Below are positions 63,773 through 64,000 of a DNA stretch of 64,000 nucleotides, in pieces. The notes under the pieces are model-generated. The model was not told the origin of the DNA. It saw only the letters and a program-made list of their open reading frames with translations, and ran no database searches. Source of the stretch: JASDSY01 sp041441465 (GTDB taxonomy: Bacteria; Muiribacteriota; UBA9980); contig JASDSY010000020.1 of the NCBI GenBank assembly GCA_041441465.1, positions 1-64,000 on the forward strand. Direction: 5' to 3'. Both the position numbers and the translations under genes were made by a program. Numbering within the stretch: position 1 is the stretch's first letter; every line of letters begins with the position of its first letter.

Positions 63773-64000
63773 ATGAGTACTGAATCAAAAACAAATGTAA
63801 TGGAACAGGCAAATAACGCGGGTGCGGCTCCGCAAACTAATGCCAATAACGTAGAGGTAAAACATGTTGAAAAACGTGAAGTACCTCTCGAAAGAACACG
63901 TAATATAGGCATTATGGCACATATCGATGCCGGCAAAACAACAACAACCGAAAGAATACTTTTTTATTCAGGTGTTGTTCACAAAATAGGCGAAGTTCAT
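63773..64000 (+). CDS. fusA: elongation factor G (5' part, cut by window end)
   Basis: EF-G is the GTPase that drives translocation. The visible 76 residues end in the GTPase G1 region RTRNIGIMAHIDAGKTTTTERILFY. Before it is an Asn/Ala/Glu-rich extension: RNIGI starts at residue 43, about 32 residues later than in E. coli EF-G. The only other in-frame ATG (63800, residue 10) would still leave a long extension. The gene is incomplete here; the rest lies beyond 64000. Confidence 0.95.
   Translation, partial: MSTESKTNVMEQANNAGAAPQTNANNVEVKHVEKREVPLERTRNIGIMAHIDAGKTTTTERILFYSGVVHKIGEVH

Overview
This 64-kb window is AT-rich chromosome from a diderm bacterium. The evidence for two membranes is a TonB/ExbB/ExbD system, an outer-membrane beta-barrel protein and a TolC-type efflux protein. 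It looks like an uncultured or poorly studied lineage: housekeeping genes (rpsL, rpsG, fusA start, alaS, pdxJ, rpoN, tsaE) are easy to recognise, but many neighbours match no well-described family. I cannot name the phylum. Consensus sigma-70-type promoters (TTGACA-17-TATAAT or TAAAAT) and GGAGG-type ribosome binding sites are common. I saw no tRNA, rRNA or CRISPR array.

Layout. 0.5-12.6 kb: an MBL-fold hydrolase, then a co-directional run of a BMP/PnrA-like binding protein, a giant M1-peptidase membrane fusion, a related membrane protein, and an ABC transporter (ATPase plus two ABC-2 permeases). 12.8-14.4 kb: a divergent HxlR regulator and QueG-like Fe-S protein sharing an operator-like dyad. 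14.9-22.8 kb: paired zinc-ribbon/OB-like membrane proteins, a TctA/DUF112-like permease, a DUF457-like membrane hydrolase coupled to a radical SAM protein, an M23 peptidase and an NHL-like protein. 22.9-26.1 kb (minus strand): a GH13 enzyme and an MFS exporter flanked by two copies of an unusual structured repeat. 27.0-35.3 kb: pdxJ-rpoN-unknown-tsaE-(REC-HD-GYP), then an isolated pair of microcompartment-type genes (pduS-like, pduT-like) and an OppF-like ATPase. 35.3-43.0 kb: a zinc-ribbon DnaB-like helicase, ComFB, a STAS protein, an FN3 lipoprotein, a tandem-HD protein, an FMN reductase and a PilP-like protein. 43.0-49.0 kb (minus strand): barrel protein-exbB-exbD-tonB-radical SAM/PDZ. 49.4-58.2 kb (minus strand): marC, two more repeat copies and a metal-efflux-like RND/adaptor/TolC set with a Cys/His-rich small protein. 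58.3-60.9 kb: alaS. 61.4-64 kb: a lipase-like hydrolase, a 64-aa protein and the start of the str operon.

The most interesting content is non-coding. Four copies (A 24.3-24.7, B 26.3-26.7, D 50.2-50.5 and, inverted, C 50.5-50.8 kb) of a roughly 300-450-bp multi-hairpin element have stems whose sequences differ almost completely between copies yet stay complementary. In A and B the element ends in the same three-way junction, with invariant GGA/GTGA and TGAGARTAA unpaired segments. That pattern fits selection on RNA or single-strand DNA folding and may be an undescribed structured RNA or a mobile element end. The isolated PduS/PduT electron-transfer pair is the second point of interest.
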